A stretch of DNA of 64,000 nt from the NCBI RefSeq assembly GCF_002368395.1, contig NZ_AP018254.1:4464001-4528000 (forward strand). The letters run 5' to 3'. The notes below the pieces were generated by a model, which saw nothing but the letters and a program-made list of their open reading frames with translations, was not told the origin of the DNA and searched no databases. Below are positions 45,482 through 54,915 of the stretch, piece by piece (the stretch's first letter is position 1; each line of letters begins with the position of its first letter). Both the position numbers and the translations under genes were made by a program. The DNA comes from Calothrix sp. NIES-3974. Lineage in GTDB: Bacteria; Cyanobacteriota; Cyanobacteriia; Cyanobacteriales; Nostocaceae.

Positions 45482-45760
45482 AAAATTAGGAATAAATACT
45501 TAGTAAATACCCTTGTTCCCTCCAAAACAGAAAGAAATTCTTAAATAATATGTAAACAAGTATTACGATTATTCAGATTAAAACGCAATTCTTTACCCTG
45601 AAAACCGAAAAATCAGTTCCAAACGCCAGTTGCTTCGGATTATAAATAATTGTTTTTATTGAATGTTGTTAAGTTTTGGATTGATTTAAATCTATGCTTG
45701 CCCAAAAAGGGTGAAACTATTTCCGAAAATTGCAAAATATGCTTACAACTCACATTTTAG

Positions 45761-45789
45761 GATTCTTGTCAAGAGTCAAGACAAGAATC
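45761..45789. other. Perfect 10-bp inverted repeat
   Basis: GATTCTTGTC (45761-45770) pairs with GACAAGAATC (45780-45789) around AAGAGTCAA. The sequence CTTGTCAAGAGTCAAGACAAG also has direct CAAG repeats. Located ~330 bases before the polysaccharide cluster; operator or processing site are both possible. Confidence 0.4.
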
Positions 45790-46114
45790 TTGATGATAAA
45801 TTTGTTCAAATCTACTTGCCTGCTTTGTCTAAGGGGACTAGGAACGTTTGAAGTAAAACCAGGAAAAACACGTATAATTTCCTCAAGTCTTGGAAATAAA
45901 GGGTTTAGGACTTACATTAAGTATTTATCGGATACTAGTAAGGTCAGTATTAATACTGGCATGTGGTGAAGAAAATACTTAAAGTAATGATAAAGATATG
46001 CTGAGATTGCTAATGACATGGATAAAAGTAGTTAGCATTAATCCTATCTTCAAAGAAAAACATCCAGGACTTACATACGGGTTATCTAGCTGCGACCAAA
46101 TTTAGACGTTTACC

Positions 46115-47416
46115 ATGAAAATAGCCTTTCTAGTCGAGAACTTTCCTGTCGTTTCAGAAACATTTATTCTCAACCAGATAGTTGGTTTAATTAGTCGCGG
46201 ACATGAAGTAGATATTTACGCTTTACAAATTTATGGTGATAACTCTGCAAGTACATCCGTAGTTCATCCTGATGTAGAGAAATATAAGCTACTGAAGCGA
46301 ACCCATTATCCCCTGCAAATTCCCCAAAATTATCTGTGGCGGCTATGGCAAGGGTTATTATTGATACTTACTAATTTCACCAAAGCGCCCTTACCAATAT
46401 TGCGATCGCTCAATTTTTGCAAATTCGGGAAAGATGCAGTATCAATGAGGTTACTATACCTATCCATTCCTTTTTTAGGAACACCAGAATACGATGTTAT
46501 CCACTGTCAATTTGGAATGCACGGTATTGCTGGGATGAAATTACGAGAAATAGGCGCGATTCGGGGTAAAATCATCACATCTTTTCGTGGCTTTGATATT
46601 AGCTGGTATGTCAAACAGTACGGGGAAAATGTATATAATCAGTTATTCGTCAAAGGAGACCTATTTCTAGCCAATTGTGAATTTTTCCGTCAACGGGCGA
46701 TTTCTTTAGGATGTAATCCCGCAAAAATCATTGTCCACGGTTCCGGTATAGATTGCAGTAAATTTGAATTTAGACCACGCCATGCACCCAAAGACGGCAA
46801 AATTGGGATTGTCACCACTGGTAGATTAGTAGAAAAAAAAGGGATTGAATATGCCATTCGAGCCGTTGCTCAAGTAGCAAAAACTTATCCTAACCTAGAA
46901 TATAAAATTATTGGTGATGGAGAACTCAAAGCCATTTTACAGCAACTAATTGACGAACTTAATATGGGTGAAAAAATTCAATTAGTCGGGTGGAAAAATC
47001 AGCCAGAAATAATTAATATTATCAACCAATCCCATATTTTCATCGCCCCCAGTGTTACAGCCAAAGACGGCAACCAAGACGCACCCGTCAACACCCTCAA
47101 AGAAGCAATGACAATGGGTTTACCAGTAATTGGGACTACCCACGGAGGTATTCCCGAACTAGTGGAAGAGGGAATTTCCGGCTTTCTCGTTCCCGAAAGA
47201 GATGCCAATGCGATCGCAGACAAATTAAATTACCTCATTGAAAATCCCCAGGTCTGGTCAACAATGGGAGAAGCCGGACGGAAACGTGTAGAAACACACT
47301 ATGACACCAACCAACTAAACGAAGAACTAATCAAAATTTATCAAAAACTATCATCACAAACATTAGATTCAAACCACCCACCCCTACCATCATCCCCAGT
47401 CACCTACATCAGTTAA
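46115..47416 (+). CDS. Glycosyltransferase family 4 (exopolysaccharide type)
   Basis: A 433-residue GT-B enzyme resembling colanic-acid-type glycosyltransferases. The N-terminus MKIAFLVENFPVVSETFILN and the block CQFGMHGIAGMKLREIGAIR, ITSFRGFDIS are typical of this subgroup. The donor domain shows IGIVTTGRLVEKKGIEYAIR, YKIIGDGELKAILQQL, LVGWKNQPEIINIINQSHIF and the E-x7-E region LKEAMTMGLPVIGTTHGGIP. It opens the polysaccharide export locus; four further genes follow on the same strand through 52139. The polar tail (SSQTLDSNHPPLPSSPVTY) is probably unstructured. Confidence 0.92.
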   Translation: MKIAFLVENFPVVSETFILNQIVGLISRGHEVDIYALQIYGDNSASTSVVHPDVEKYKLLKRTHYPLQIPQNYLWRLWQGLLLILTNFTKAPLPILRSLNFCKFGKDAVSMRLLYLSIPFLGTPEYDVIHCQFGMHGIAGMKLREIGAIRGKIITSFRGFDISWYVKQYGENVYNQLFVKGDLFLANCEFFRQRAISLGCNPAKIIVHGSGIDCSKFEFRPRHAPKDGKIGIVTTGRLVEKKGIEYAIRAVAQVAKTYPNLEYKIIGDGELKAILQQLIDELNMGEKIQLVGWKNQPEIINIINQSHIFIAPSVTAKDGNQDAPVNTLKEAMTMGLPVIGTTHGGIPELVEEGISGFLVPERDANAIADKLNYLIENPQVWSTMGEAGRKRVETHYDTNQLNEELIKIYQKLSSQTLDSNHPPLPSSPVTYIS

Positions 47417-47595
47417 AAATTCCCATACAATTAGTACTTACTTCACATAAATATCTTCACCATAAACCTGTTTGACATCATCTTTACATCCTGACAGCTT
47501 TACATAAAAATAATCCACACCTGATAAATTCTATAAACCTCATACCTAACTCAAAAATTCATTTTCATCATCAAACCAAACAAAAATTATTTCCC

Positions 47596-48642
47596 ATGAA
47601 TTCAACCACAAACCCACTCCCAAAAGTCACCATCATAGTCTCACCCAGAGAACGTTTCAGCTACACCCGTGAATCCCTCGAAAGTATCTACGAACACACC
47701 CAATACCCCTTCCAACTCATCTATGTAGATGGTGGTTCACCCCGTCATATCCAAACATATATAGCAAATCAAGCCACAGAAAAGCAATTTCAACTAATTC
47801 GCACAGACCATTACCTTTCCCCCAACCACGCGCGAAACATTGGTTTACGTCAAGCAAACAGCAAATATATAGTCTTCATCGACAACGACGTTGTTGTCAC
47901 CCCCAACTGGTTAAACGCAATGGTTGACTGCGCAGAAGCAACCAACGCAACCATCGTCAGTCCCCTTGTGTGTCAATATCTCCCCTTGCACACAGAAGTC
48001 CACTGCGCTGGAGGAGAAACAGGAATCAAAATCGAAACCAAAGGAGACACAACCAGACGACGAATCATTGAAAAGATATACAAACAAGGACGTAAAGTTG
48101 CTGAAGTCCGTCCCCAACTCCAGCGACAACAAACAGGATTAGCCGAATTCCACTGCATGATGGTACGTCAAGAAATCTTCGACAAAATCGGCTTATTAGA
48201 CGAAGAACTCTTGAACACAAAAGAACATGTAGACCTATGCATGTTAGTCACAGAAGCAGGTGGCACAATTTACCTAGAACCCGATTCTCTAGTCACCTAT
48301 GTCCCCGGACCACCCCTAGAGAAATCCGACCTACACTACTACATGTTGCGTTGGAGTAATGCTTGGGAATTGGCAAGTTTGCAACGTCTACGGGATAAAT
48401 GGAACCTGACCGAAGATGAGTATTTCAAAAACAAATATAAACGTCTCGGATGGCGACGAGAAATGACAATTATTAGTCCCCTCACCCGGAAAGTTCCCCT
48501 CGGAAAATTAGGTTCTAAAATCACAGGTAAAATTCTCCATATCGCCGACAAAAATTTAAATAACTTCCTCACCCATCGCTACGCCCAAAAATACCTAAAT
48601 AAACATAAAAATCCAGCGATAAAATCACAATCATCACCATAA
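47596..48642 (+). CDS. Glycosyltransferase family 2
   Basis: A 348-residue GT-A glycosyltransferase. The nucleotide-sugar-binding region begins KVTIIVSPRERFSYTRESLE, contains LIYVDGGSPRHIQTYI and the metal-binding DxD-type motif in YIVFIDNDVVVTPNWLNAMV. The acceptor part includes FHCMMVRQEIFDKIGLLDEE, then HVDLCMLVTEAGG, which provides the ED-like catalytic region. There is no transmembrane segment, so it acts as a soluble or peripheral enzyme. It follows the GT4 gene after 180 bases in an A/T-rich spacer and precedes the ABC exporter genes. The sugar is unknown. Confidence 0.9.
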   Translation: MNSTTNPLPKVTIIVSPRERFSYTRESLESIYEHTQYPFQLIYVDGGSPRHIQTYIANQATEKQFQLIRTDHYLSPNHARNIGLRQANSKYIVFIDNDVVVTPNWLNAMVDCAEATNATIVSPLVCQYLPLHTEVHCAGGETGIKIETKGDTTRRRIIEKIYKQGRKVAEVRPQLQRQQTGLAEFHCMMVRQEIFDKIGLLDEELLNTKEHVDLCMLVTEAGGTIYLEPDSLVTYVPGPPLEKSDLHYYMLRWSNAWELASLQRLRDKWNLTEDEYFKNKYKRLGWRREMTIISPLTRKVPLGKLGSKITGKILHIADKNLNNFLTHRYAQKYLNKHKNPAIKSQSSP

Positions 48643-48915
48643 TTAGCAACAACATCTCAATAGGAATTACGGAAAAATGCGAAAACTATTATCTTGTAAT
48701 ATTTGAAGAGTATTTGAGTTCCAGAAACTGCTTTCCGAAGAAGCGCATAGAAGCTCAACAAGCTTGTGTATGTAGTTTTTTGAAGCCAAGCAAAAGTGGA
48801 ATTATTGGGTTAAAACTACTCCCTACTCCCTACCCTCATAAAAAGACTTTTACAGCAGACCCCAACTATCTAAACAGACACCATATCAAGTTCTAAATAA
48901 TCTCTTCGGGGAAAC
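48643..48915. other. Spacer before the ABC exporter genes
   Basis: About 270 bases. It has a spacer-repeat segment (AAAACTACTCCCTACTCCCTACCC at 48816-48834, heptamer type). No gene is seen. It may carry an internal promoter. Confidence 0.4.
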
Positions 48916-49785
48916 GTGAAACAACTGAATGTGAAATCCCAACCACCAGAAATCATCTACACTCCAGAAAACACCCTCAGAAAACCTGGTCAACTATGGC
49001 AACAAATGTGGCGAGACCTGATAGCATCCCGGGAACTCGCATGGCGGTTAATGGTACGAGACATAAGTGCCCAATATCGTCAATCATTCCTCGGAGTTAT
49101 TTGGGCATTTTTACCACCAATTATCATGGCAACCGGGTTTACTCTAGCTAGCAACGCGAATGTAATTAACGTTGGCAAAACCGATATACCCTATCCAGCC
49201 TACGTCATGTTTAGTACATCCCTTTGGCAAACATTTGTGGAAGCACTCAACGGTCCAGTCCAAGCGGTGACAGTCGCTAAACCAATGTTAGCAAGGGTTA
49301 ACTTTCCCAGAGAAGCTTTGATTTTAGCCAAATTAGGGGAAGTATTTTTTAATTTTGCCATTAAATTAATTTTAATTATTGCCCTATTTATCCACTTCCG
49401 TATCCCCATCACTTGGTCAGTGATTCTTACACCAGTACCAATTATTCATCTGGTTTTATTAGGTACATTTATTGGCATTTTCTTAGCTCCCCTAGGAATT
49501 TTATATCAAGATATATCCAGGGGCTTAACTCTATTTACCGGATTTTGGCTATTCCTCACCCCAGTAGTATATCCAGTTCCCAGAGAGGGAATTTTTGGAT
49601 TTCTAGTTAACCTTAATCCCGTCACCCCCATCCTAGTCACTGCGAGAGAATTAGCAACTACAGGAATGATTTCTGACCCGGTGAGATTTTGGATAGTTAG
49701 TGTCATTACCCTAGTAGGATTATTGGTGACATGGATTGCCTTTCGTTTAGCAATGCCATTTGTGGTTGAAAGAGTAAGTTCCTAA
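48916..49785 (+). CDS. Polysaccharide ABC exporter, permease subunit (Wzm/KpsM/TagG type)
   Basis: A 289-residue ABC-2-type membrane protein. A ~50-residue cytoplasmic N-terminus leads into WRDLIASRELAWRLMVRDIS, AQYRQSFLGVIWAFLPPIIM, which is the signature entry of the family. Six membrane helices follow, with the short ABC-2 loop near VYPVPREGIFGFLVNLNPVT. The start codon is GTG at 48916; the family N-terminus is variable, so it is accepted. It should pair with the ATPase encoded next: stop and start overlap by one base at 49785 (TAATG), implying translational coupling. Together they export a lipid-linked glycan chain. Confidence 0.93.
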   Translation: MKQLNVKSQPPEIIYTPENTLRKPGQLWQQMWRDLIASRELAWRLMVRDISAQYRQSFLGVIWAFLPPIIMATGFTLASNANVINVGKTDIPYPAYVMFSTSLWQTFVEALNGPVQAVTVAKPMLARVNFPREALILAKLGEVFFNFAIKLILIIALFIHFRIPITWSVILTPVPIIHLVLLGTFIGIFLAPLGILYQDISRGLTLFTGFWLFLTPVVYPVPREGIFGFLVNLNPVTPILVTARELATTGMISDPVRFWIVSVITLVGLLVTWIAFRLAMPFVVERVSS

Positions 49786-51092
49786 TGATTAAACAAGTAG
49801 AAACAACAGATATTGACCAAAATATTCATCAAAATACCCATCTGACAGCAGATGATGCTTCAATTTTGGTATCAGTGGAAAATGTCTCCAAGAAATTTTG
49901 CCGTGATTTAAAAAAATCCCTATTTTATGGTGTGCAAGATATCTTTACTGAACTAGTAGGAGCTAACAGAAATAGTCAGACTTTACGTCATCAGGAATTC
50001 TGGGCACTAAAAGATGTCAGCTTTCAATTAAGACGAGGTGAAGCAGTTGGTTTAGTTGGTTCTAATGGAGCCGGAAAAAGTACACTTTTACGCATTATTA
50101 GTGGTTTAATTAAACCAGATACTGGTTGTGTGAGAGTTAAGGGAAGAGTTGCTCCTTTGATTGCATTAGGTGCAGGATTTAATCCTATTTTGACAGGTCG
50201 AGAAAATATTTATGCGAATATGTCAATTTTGGGTTTAACGACAGCAGAAATCAACGCCAGATTTCAGGATGTGGTTGATTTTGCGGGAATTGGTGATGCG
50301 ATTGATGCACCTGTTCAAACCTATAGTTCGGGAATGGCTGCACGGTTAGGTTTTGCCTGTGCCGTACATATAGAACCGGATATTTTGTTAATAGATGAAG
50401 TGCTGGCGGTGGGTGATATTCAATTTAGAATGAAATGCTATCAAAAGCTCGCCCAACTGCGGGAAAAAGGAACTGCTTTTATTTTAGTTGCCCATAATCC
50501 CCATGTGGTTTTAAATGTGTGTGAATCTTCAATTTATTTACAAAAAGGTAATTTAATTGCATCTGGTGCCACAGAAGCGGTGATTCGCCAGTATGAAGAG
50601 GATTTGAGTTTAGGTGGAGGCAATCATGCACCTTTAGAAATTATGTATTTGCCGGAAAAGTCCCCGGATGAAAGCTTGGGATTAGATATAGTTTCCCTTC
50701 GTTTTCAAGATGAAAATGGAGAAACCTTAAGTAGTTTGATGGCTGGGGAACCTGCCTATTTATTGATAGAATGTAAATCCAATCTGCAAATTGATAATGC
50801 TAATGTTGGGGTGTTAATCACAGCTTTGTCAGGACAGAATGAACGGGTTTTGTATATAACATCAGCTAGTGATAACGAAGCTTTGCAAATATTTCCAGGA
50901 AAAGTAACGATTCAAATGCAGATGCCCTATTGCTGTCTTTTACCTGGTTTATATAGTGCCAAAATTTATATCAAAGAAGGAGTTTGTTCCTTTGATATTG
51001 TCCAATCTTTTCGCTTTTTAGTCAAAACAAACCGTGTAATTAGTCAATCTTTATTTTTTCAACCTCGTACTTGGAAGGTGGTTAATCAGTAA
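49785..51092 (+). CDS. Polysaccharide ABC exporter, ATPase subunit with Wzt-like C-terminal domain
   Basis: A 435-residue ATPase. The nucleotide-binding domain (about residues 20-270) has Walker A LVGSNGAGKSTLLRIISGL, the H-loop and Q-loop region, the signature YSSGMAARLGFACAVHIEPD and Walker B ILLIDEVLAVGD. The extra C-terminal ~150 residues (from LDIVSLRFQDENGETLSSLM on) look like the Wzt carbohydrate-binding beta-sandwich found in O-antigen exporters that recognise a modified chain end. That suggests the glycan is capped before export. Coupled to the permease gene by a one-base overlap. Confidence 0.93.
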   Translation: MIKQVETTDIDQNIHQNTHLTADDASILVSVENVSKKFCRDLKKSLFYGVQDIFTELVGANRNSQTLRHQEFWALKDVSFQLRRGEAVGLVGSNGAGKSTLLRIISGLIKPDTGCVRVKGRVAPLIALGAGFNPILTGRENIYANMSILGLTTAEINARFQDVVDFAGIGDAIDAPVQTYSSGMAARLGFACAVHIEPDILLIDEVLAVGDIQFRMKCYQKLAQLREKGTAFILVAHNPHVVLNVCESSIYLQKGNLIASGATEAVIRQYEEDLSLGGGNHAPLEIMYLPEKSPDESLGLDIVSLRFQDENGETLSSLMAGEPAYLLIECKSNLQIDNANVGVLITALSGQNERVLYITSASDNEALQIFPGKVTIQMQMPYCCLLPGLYSAKIYIKEGVCSFDIVQSFRFLVKTNRVISQSLFFQPRTWKVVNQ

Positions 51093-51119
51093 TTTGCTGT
51101 TCGATTATTTAGGAAAATT

Positions 51120-52139
51120 ATGTCGAAACTAGTATCAGTTATCATCCCCTGTTTTAATGCTGAACGATGGATAGCTGAAGCCATTGATAGTTGTCTACAA
51201 CAAACCTACCCAAATTTAGAAATTCTAGTGATTGATGATGGCTCCACAGATAATTCTCTCGAAATTATTAAAAGCTATGGAGATAAAATTACTTGGCTGA
51301 CTCAACCACGAAGTGGTGGTAATCATGCTCGCAATCAAGGCTTTGCTATATCTCAAGGTGAGTATATTCAGTTTTTAGATGCGGATGATTATATTTTGCC
51401 GGAAAAAATTGCTCGACAAGTGGATTTTTTAGAGCATCATCAAGCCGATATTGTGTATTGTGATTGGCGATATCAGCACCACTTACCAGATGGCAGTAGT
51501 TATTTAGATAAAATCGAATATCCTGGTGAACAGGAAGATATTTTAGAATCATTATTAGCAAATTGGTGGGTTGCAGTTGCAGCCCTATTTTATACTCGCA
51601 AAGCAGTTGAAAATAGCGATGGTTGGGATGAAACCTTACCCGTTGCTCAAGACCGGGATTTTTTTCTGTCAGCAGTGATGAATGGAGCAAAAGTCGCATA
51701 TCAACCAGGATGTTATGCTATTTATCGCAGGTATGGTAACTGCACAGTATCTACTTTTTCCAAACCTTTATGGGTCGAATGCCATTGTCGGGTTTTGGAG
51801 AAAATGAAGACGAAGTTATTGCAAGTAAATCAACTTACATCAAATTATCGTCATGCAATAGCTAAGTGCTATTTTGACTTAGCGAGGGAATCTTTATTTA
51901 TCAATTATTCCTCATATCGCAACTTAATTGGACAAGCTGTAGAAATTTTTCCGCAATTTAGAGGAAATAGTCGCAGATTAATTTATCGTTTTTTGACTGG
52001 GATTTTGGGATTTAGACTGACAGAAGTACTTACTAGTCGTTATTTATTACTGAAAAAAGCTTGGCGAGAAAAAAATCTGAACTCGGTGCAGCTAGGGCTA
52101 CAAATTAGACTTTTATCGCTGCAAAACTTCAAGGGATAA
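51120..52139 (+). CDS. Glycosyltransferase family 2
   Basis: A 339-residue GT-A enzyme. It opens with VSVIIPCFNAERWIAEAIDS, LQQTYPNLEILVIDDGSTDN, and continues with QPRSGGNHARNQGFAISQGE, YIQFLDADDYILPEKIARQV (DxD-type metal site) and SDGWDETLPVAQDRDFFLSA (catalytic base region). The C-terminal ~130 residues are helical and variable. It closes the polysaccharide locus, 27 bases after the ATPase gene, and is probably in the same operon. The order GT, GT, permease, ATPase, GT fits an ABC-dependent surface polysaccharide pathway. Confidence 0.92.
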   Translation: MSKLVSVIIPCFNAERWIAEAIDSCLQQTYPNLEILVIDDGSTDNSLEIIKSYGDKITWLTQPRSGGNHARNQGFAISQGEYIQFLDADDYILPEKIARQVDFLEHHQADIVYCDWRYQHHLPDGSSYLDKIEYPGEQEDILESLLANWWVAVAALFYTRKAVENSDGWDETLPVAQDRDFFLSAVMNGAKVAYQPGCYAIYRRYGNCTVSTFSKPLWVECHCRVLEKMKTKLLQVNQLTSNYRHAIAKCYFDLARESLFINYSSYRNLIGQAVEIFPQFRGNSRRLIYRFLTGILGFRLTEVLTSRYLLLKKAWREKNLNSVQLGLQIRLLSLQNFKG

Positions 52140-52434
52140 ATACCCAAAGTGGTATTTATGGTAATCTAGTTAATATTTGAAAAGGATTCACAATACTGGG
52201 TCTCTTCTGTCATCGGTCAACTGTCAACAAACCAAACCAGAACTTATATAACTCTGACTGGAGATGAATTTGGATTATCAGTAGGGTAAACCGCACGAAT
52301 TCCAGATTGGTAAGGATTCAGAAATCAGCCTCTACAGGTTAAGCTAGATAGATGTAGCATTTTATTGCATACTGGCAAATCAAATGCTTCACTTATACTG
52401 GAGTTTCTATAGTTGCTGCATCTGAGAACAACGA
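52140..52434. other. Spacer with a heptamer repeat
   Basis: About 295 bases with the inverted heptamer unit GGTCAACTGTCAAC (~52216-52229). No gene or clear terminator. Promoter of terC expected here. Confidence 0.4.
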
Positions 52435-53163
52435 ATGTTAGATAAGATTTTTGAATACCTGCATTTTAATTTTACTGTTGAAGCACCCATCGTTCTCCTG
52501 ATCTTAATTCTCCTGGAAGCAATATTATCTGCTGATAATGCGATCGCATTAGCCGCGATCGCTCAAGGTCTGGAAGACAAGGAACTGGAAAACCGCGCTT
52601 TGAATTTCGGGTTGGTGATTGCCTATGTATTACGTGTTACATTACTGTTAACTGCCACTTGGGTACAAAAATACTGGCAGTTTGAACTTTTAGGAGCCGC
52701 CTATTTACTCTGGTTGGTCTTTCAACACTTCACTAGCGAAGAAGATGCAGAACATCATCACCACGGACCCAGATTTACTTCTTTGCTACAGGTTATCCCC
52801 GTAATTGCCCTGACTGATTTAGCTTTTTCCCTCGATAGCGTCACCACCGCGATCGCTGTTTCCCAAGAAACCTGGTTAGTATTGACAGGAACAACTATTG
52901 GTGTCGTGACATTAAGATTTATGGCAGGTCTATTCATTCGTTGGTTGGATGAGTATGTTCATCTCGAAGATGCTGGATATATTACCGTCGCTTTCGTGGG
53001 TATACGCCTATTATTGAGAATTGTGAATGAAGCGTTTGTACCACCTCAATGGTTAATGATTACCCTTATCGGTTTTGTTCTCGCTTGGGGGTTTTCTCGA
53101 CGTACCGTAGCAGAGAATGTGGAAATAGAGCCAACACTTGAACAGAAAGAAGTTGTGGAATAG
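52435..53163 (+). CDS. TerC-family integral membrane protein
   Basis: A 242-residue membrane protein with about seven helices. The first carries the TerC motif LEAILSADNAIALAAIAQGL, in which the acidic and Asn residues form the putative metal site, and the second repeat half carries ALTDLAFSLDSVTTAIAVSQ. A histidine-rich loop (EEDAEHHHHGPRF) lies between the halves. TerC proteins are linked to metal (Mn/Ca) transport, and in plants to thylakoid biogenesis; the substrate here is not shown. The C-terminal tail is acidic. ATG 52435 gives a natural start. folP follows after ~150 bases. Confidence 0.9.
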   Translation: MLDKIFEYLHFNFTVEAPIVLLILILLEAILSADNAIALAAIAQGLEDKELENRALNFGLVIAYVLRVTLLLTATWVQKYWQFELLGAAYLLWLVFQHFTSEEDAEHHHHGPRFTSLLQVIPVIALTDLAFSLDSVTTAIAVSQETWLVLTGTTIGVVTLRFMAGLFIRWLDEYVHLEDAGYITVAFVGIRLLLRIVNEAFVPPQWLMITLIGFVLAWGFSRRTVAENVEIEPTLEQKEVVE

Positions 53164-53309
53164 GAGACAGAAAAAGACAAGTTGTGGAGCGTTATCATCT
53201 AAACAAAAAAACACAGACAAAGATAATTCCCACCCTACATTAGCTTAATCTTTTGTTTTACCTCCCCATCTCCTGTTTTTCCCCATTCCCAATTTCCCCC
53301 TCCCAAAGT

Positions 53310-54164
53310 ATGAAGAAAAATTGGTTAATTCGCGATCGCACTTTCAACTGGGGTACGCGCACATATTTGATGGGTATCCTTAACGTCACACCCGATAGTT
53401 TCAGTGATGGTGGAGAATTTAATACACTCACCAGCGCTATTCAGCAAACCCAGCAGATGATTGATGCTGGAGCAGATATAATTGATATCGGTGGACAATC
53501 CACCCGTCCCGGTGCAGTACAGATATCTGTAGAAGAAGAACTCGAGCGAGTTATTCCTACCATCACCGCTATTCGGAAACAATTTCAAATTCCCCTTTCC
53601 GTTGATACCACCCGTGCAAAAGTAGCCAAAGCTGCTGTTGCTGCGGGAGCAGATATAATTAACGATATTTCTGGTGGTACTTTTGATCCGGACATGTTTA
53701 CCACTGTTGCAGCTCTAGGTGTGCCAATTATCCTCATGCATATTCGAGGTACACCCGAAACGATGCAATCCTTAACAAATTACGATGACTTGATTGGGGA
53801 AATTTGTAACTTTTTAGACCAACAAATCCAACTCGCCACAGATGCTGGTATCAACCATCACCACATTGTCATTGACCCTGGAATTGGTTTTGCCAAAACC
53901 CCTGAGCAGAACTTAGAAATATTAAGAAAGCTAGCACAATTCCAGCGCTGGAATTGTCCCCTCCTCATCGGTGTATCCCGCAAAAGCTTTATTGGTAAAA
54001 TCCTCCGCCAAAGCGACCCCAAAGCCAGAATTTGGGGAACTGCTGCGGCTTGTTGTGCAGCCATTTCCACCGGTGCGGACATCCTCCGGGTTCACGATGT
54101 CCCCCAAATGCACGATGTTTGTGCTGTCGCTGATGCCATATATCGTCACAGACAAAGCTTGTAA
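53310..54164 (+). CDS. folP: Dihydropteroate synthase (folate synthesis)
   Basis: The enzyme condenses dihydropterin pyrophosphate with p-aminobenzoate to form dihydropteroate. From the ATG at 53310 the product has 284 residues. Family signatures are clear: YLMGILNVTPDSFSDGGEF, DIGGQSTRPGAVQISVEEEL, SVDTTRAKVAKAAVAAGADI, INDISGG, ILMHIRGTPETMQ, IDPGIGFAKTPEQN and LIGVSRKSFIGKIL. An upstream TTG-initiated extension from 53253 would translate a C/T-rich spacer repeat (TCCCCCTCCC), so the ATG is preferred. It stands alone; no other fol gene is adjacent. Confidence 0.95.
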   Translation: MKKNWLIRDRTFNWGTRTYLMGILNVTPDSFSDGGEFNTLTSAIQQTQQMIDAGADIIDIGGQSTRPGAVQISVEEELERVIPTITAIRKQFQIPLSVDTTRAKVAKAAVAAGADIINDISGGTFDPDMFTTVAALGVPIILMHIRGTPETMQSLTNYDDLIGEICNFLDQQIQLATDAGINHHHIVIDPGIGFAKTPEQNLEILRKLAQFQRWNCPLLIGVSRKSFIGKILRQSDPKARIWGTAAACCAAISTGADILRVHDVPQMHDVCAVADAIYRHRQSL

Positions 54165-54304
54165 ATCCTATTTTCTTTTCAGTATGCAAAGATTTATCAA
54201 GATAATATTTTGATTTACATCGAAATTCTCAAGAAATATTAAAAGTACAAGCCCCTAGCTCCAAGATAATTTAATATTCTTTTTAGATTATTGTGAGCAG
54301 TACT

Positions 54305-54601
54305 ATGCTAGAGATAAAACAAAGTCCGATGCAAAATCGGGAGAATGGGGCAGAAGTCAACGGGAAACGGACATGTCCCCTGACTCCTGCAAAGCTGCGC
54401 CGACTTTGGGGTTTAATTGAAGAAACTCAAAGTAGCACTCTGTTAAACTTTAGTGATTCTGAGTTGGTGCAAGAACTGATTGGTCAAATGGAAGCTAAAG
54501 ATTTAATTAATACCTCAGAAACAAAATTGGTTCGTGCCTATCTTCACTCACGCTTGCTGTTAATTCGCGATTTTGCTCACGCTAGAACCCAACCAGCCTA
54601 G
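54305..54601 (+). CDS. Small conserved hypothetical protein
   Basis: From the ATG at 54305 the product has 98 residues. The first 25 are polar, followed by LTPAKLRRLWGLIEETQSST, LLNFSDSELVQELIGQMEAK and ETKLVRAYLHSRLLLIRDFA, which form a compact helical domain. I do not recognise the family, although the type is common in heterocystous cyanobacteria. No signal peptide. A GTG at 54293 would add four residues. Downstream spacer 54602-54915 holds no gene that I can identify. Confidence 0.7.
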   Translation: MLEIKQSPMQNRENGAEVNGKRTCPLTPAKLRRLWGLIEETQSSTLLNFSDSELVQELIGQMEAKDLINTSETKLVRAYLHSRLLLIRDFAHARTQPA

Positions 54602-54915
54602 ACGTTTATACGTTTATTTTTTCGAGTTTTGTATTCCGGGTCTCAAGAAATAGCTTCAAGTCCCTATATACACACAACCAAAGCAAACACATACAATCAC
54701 CAAACCCAGTTTAGAGTATTCTACAGATTTTCTTTAGAATCTGCTAGGATGAGTTTAGATATTAATCGAAATACCCTCGCCTGAATGTAAGTAGACTTGG
54801 GTGATAATTGTTGCTTTTGACACTTTTACTACTGATGGGAAAAGGTTATTTTGATCAGGACTGTACCTTTGACAAAGAAATTGATTGAGTATACGTTTGC
54901 AGTAGGTTGAAAGAC

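Larger units (their letters stand above)
45219..46114. other. Long divergent spacer upstream of HU and the polysaccharide locus
   Basis: About 900 bases. A small hairpin (45456-45481), a 10-bp inverted repeat (45761-45789) and A/T-rich sequence are present. The frame at 45730-45969 (plus) starts inside the inverted repeat region and looks like chance. Promoters of HU and of the glycan cluster should lie here. Confidence 0.5.

Noticed and set aside
45730-45969. 79-codon frame in the spacer before the polysaccharide locus
   Set aside because: It begins inside a perfect inverted repeat, has no homology that I recognise and no ribosome-binding site.
53253-53309. TTG-initiated N-terminal extension of folP
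   Set aside because: The 19 extra residues are translated from a C/T-rich spacer repeat; the family start fits the ATG at 53310.
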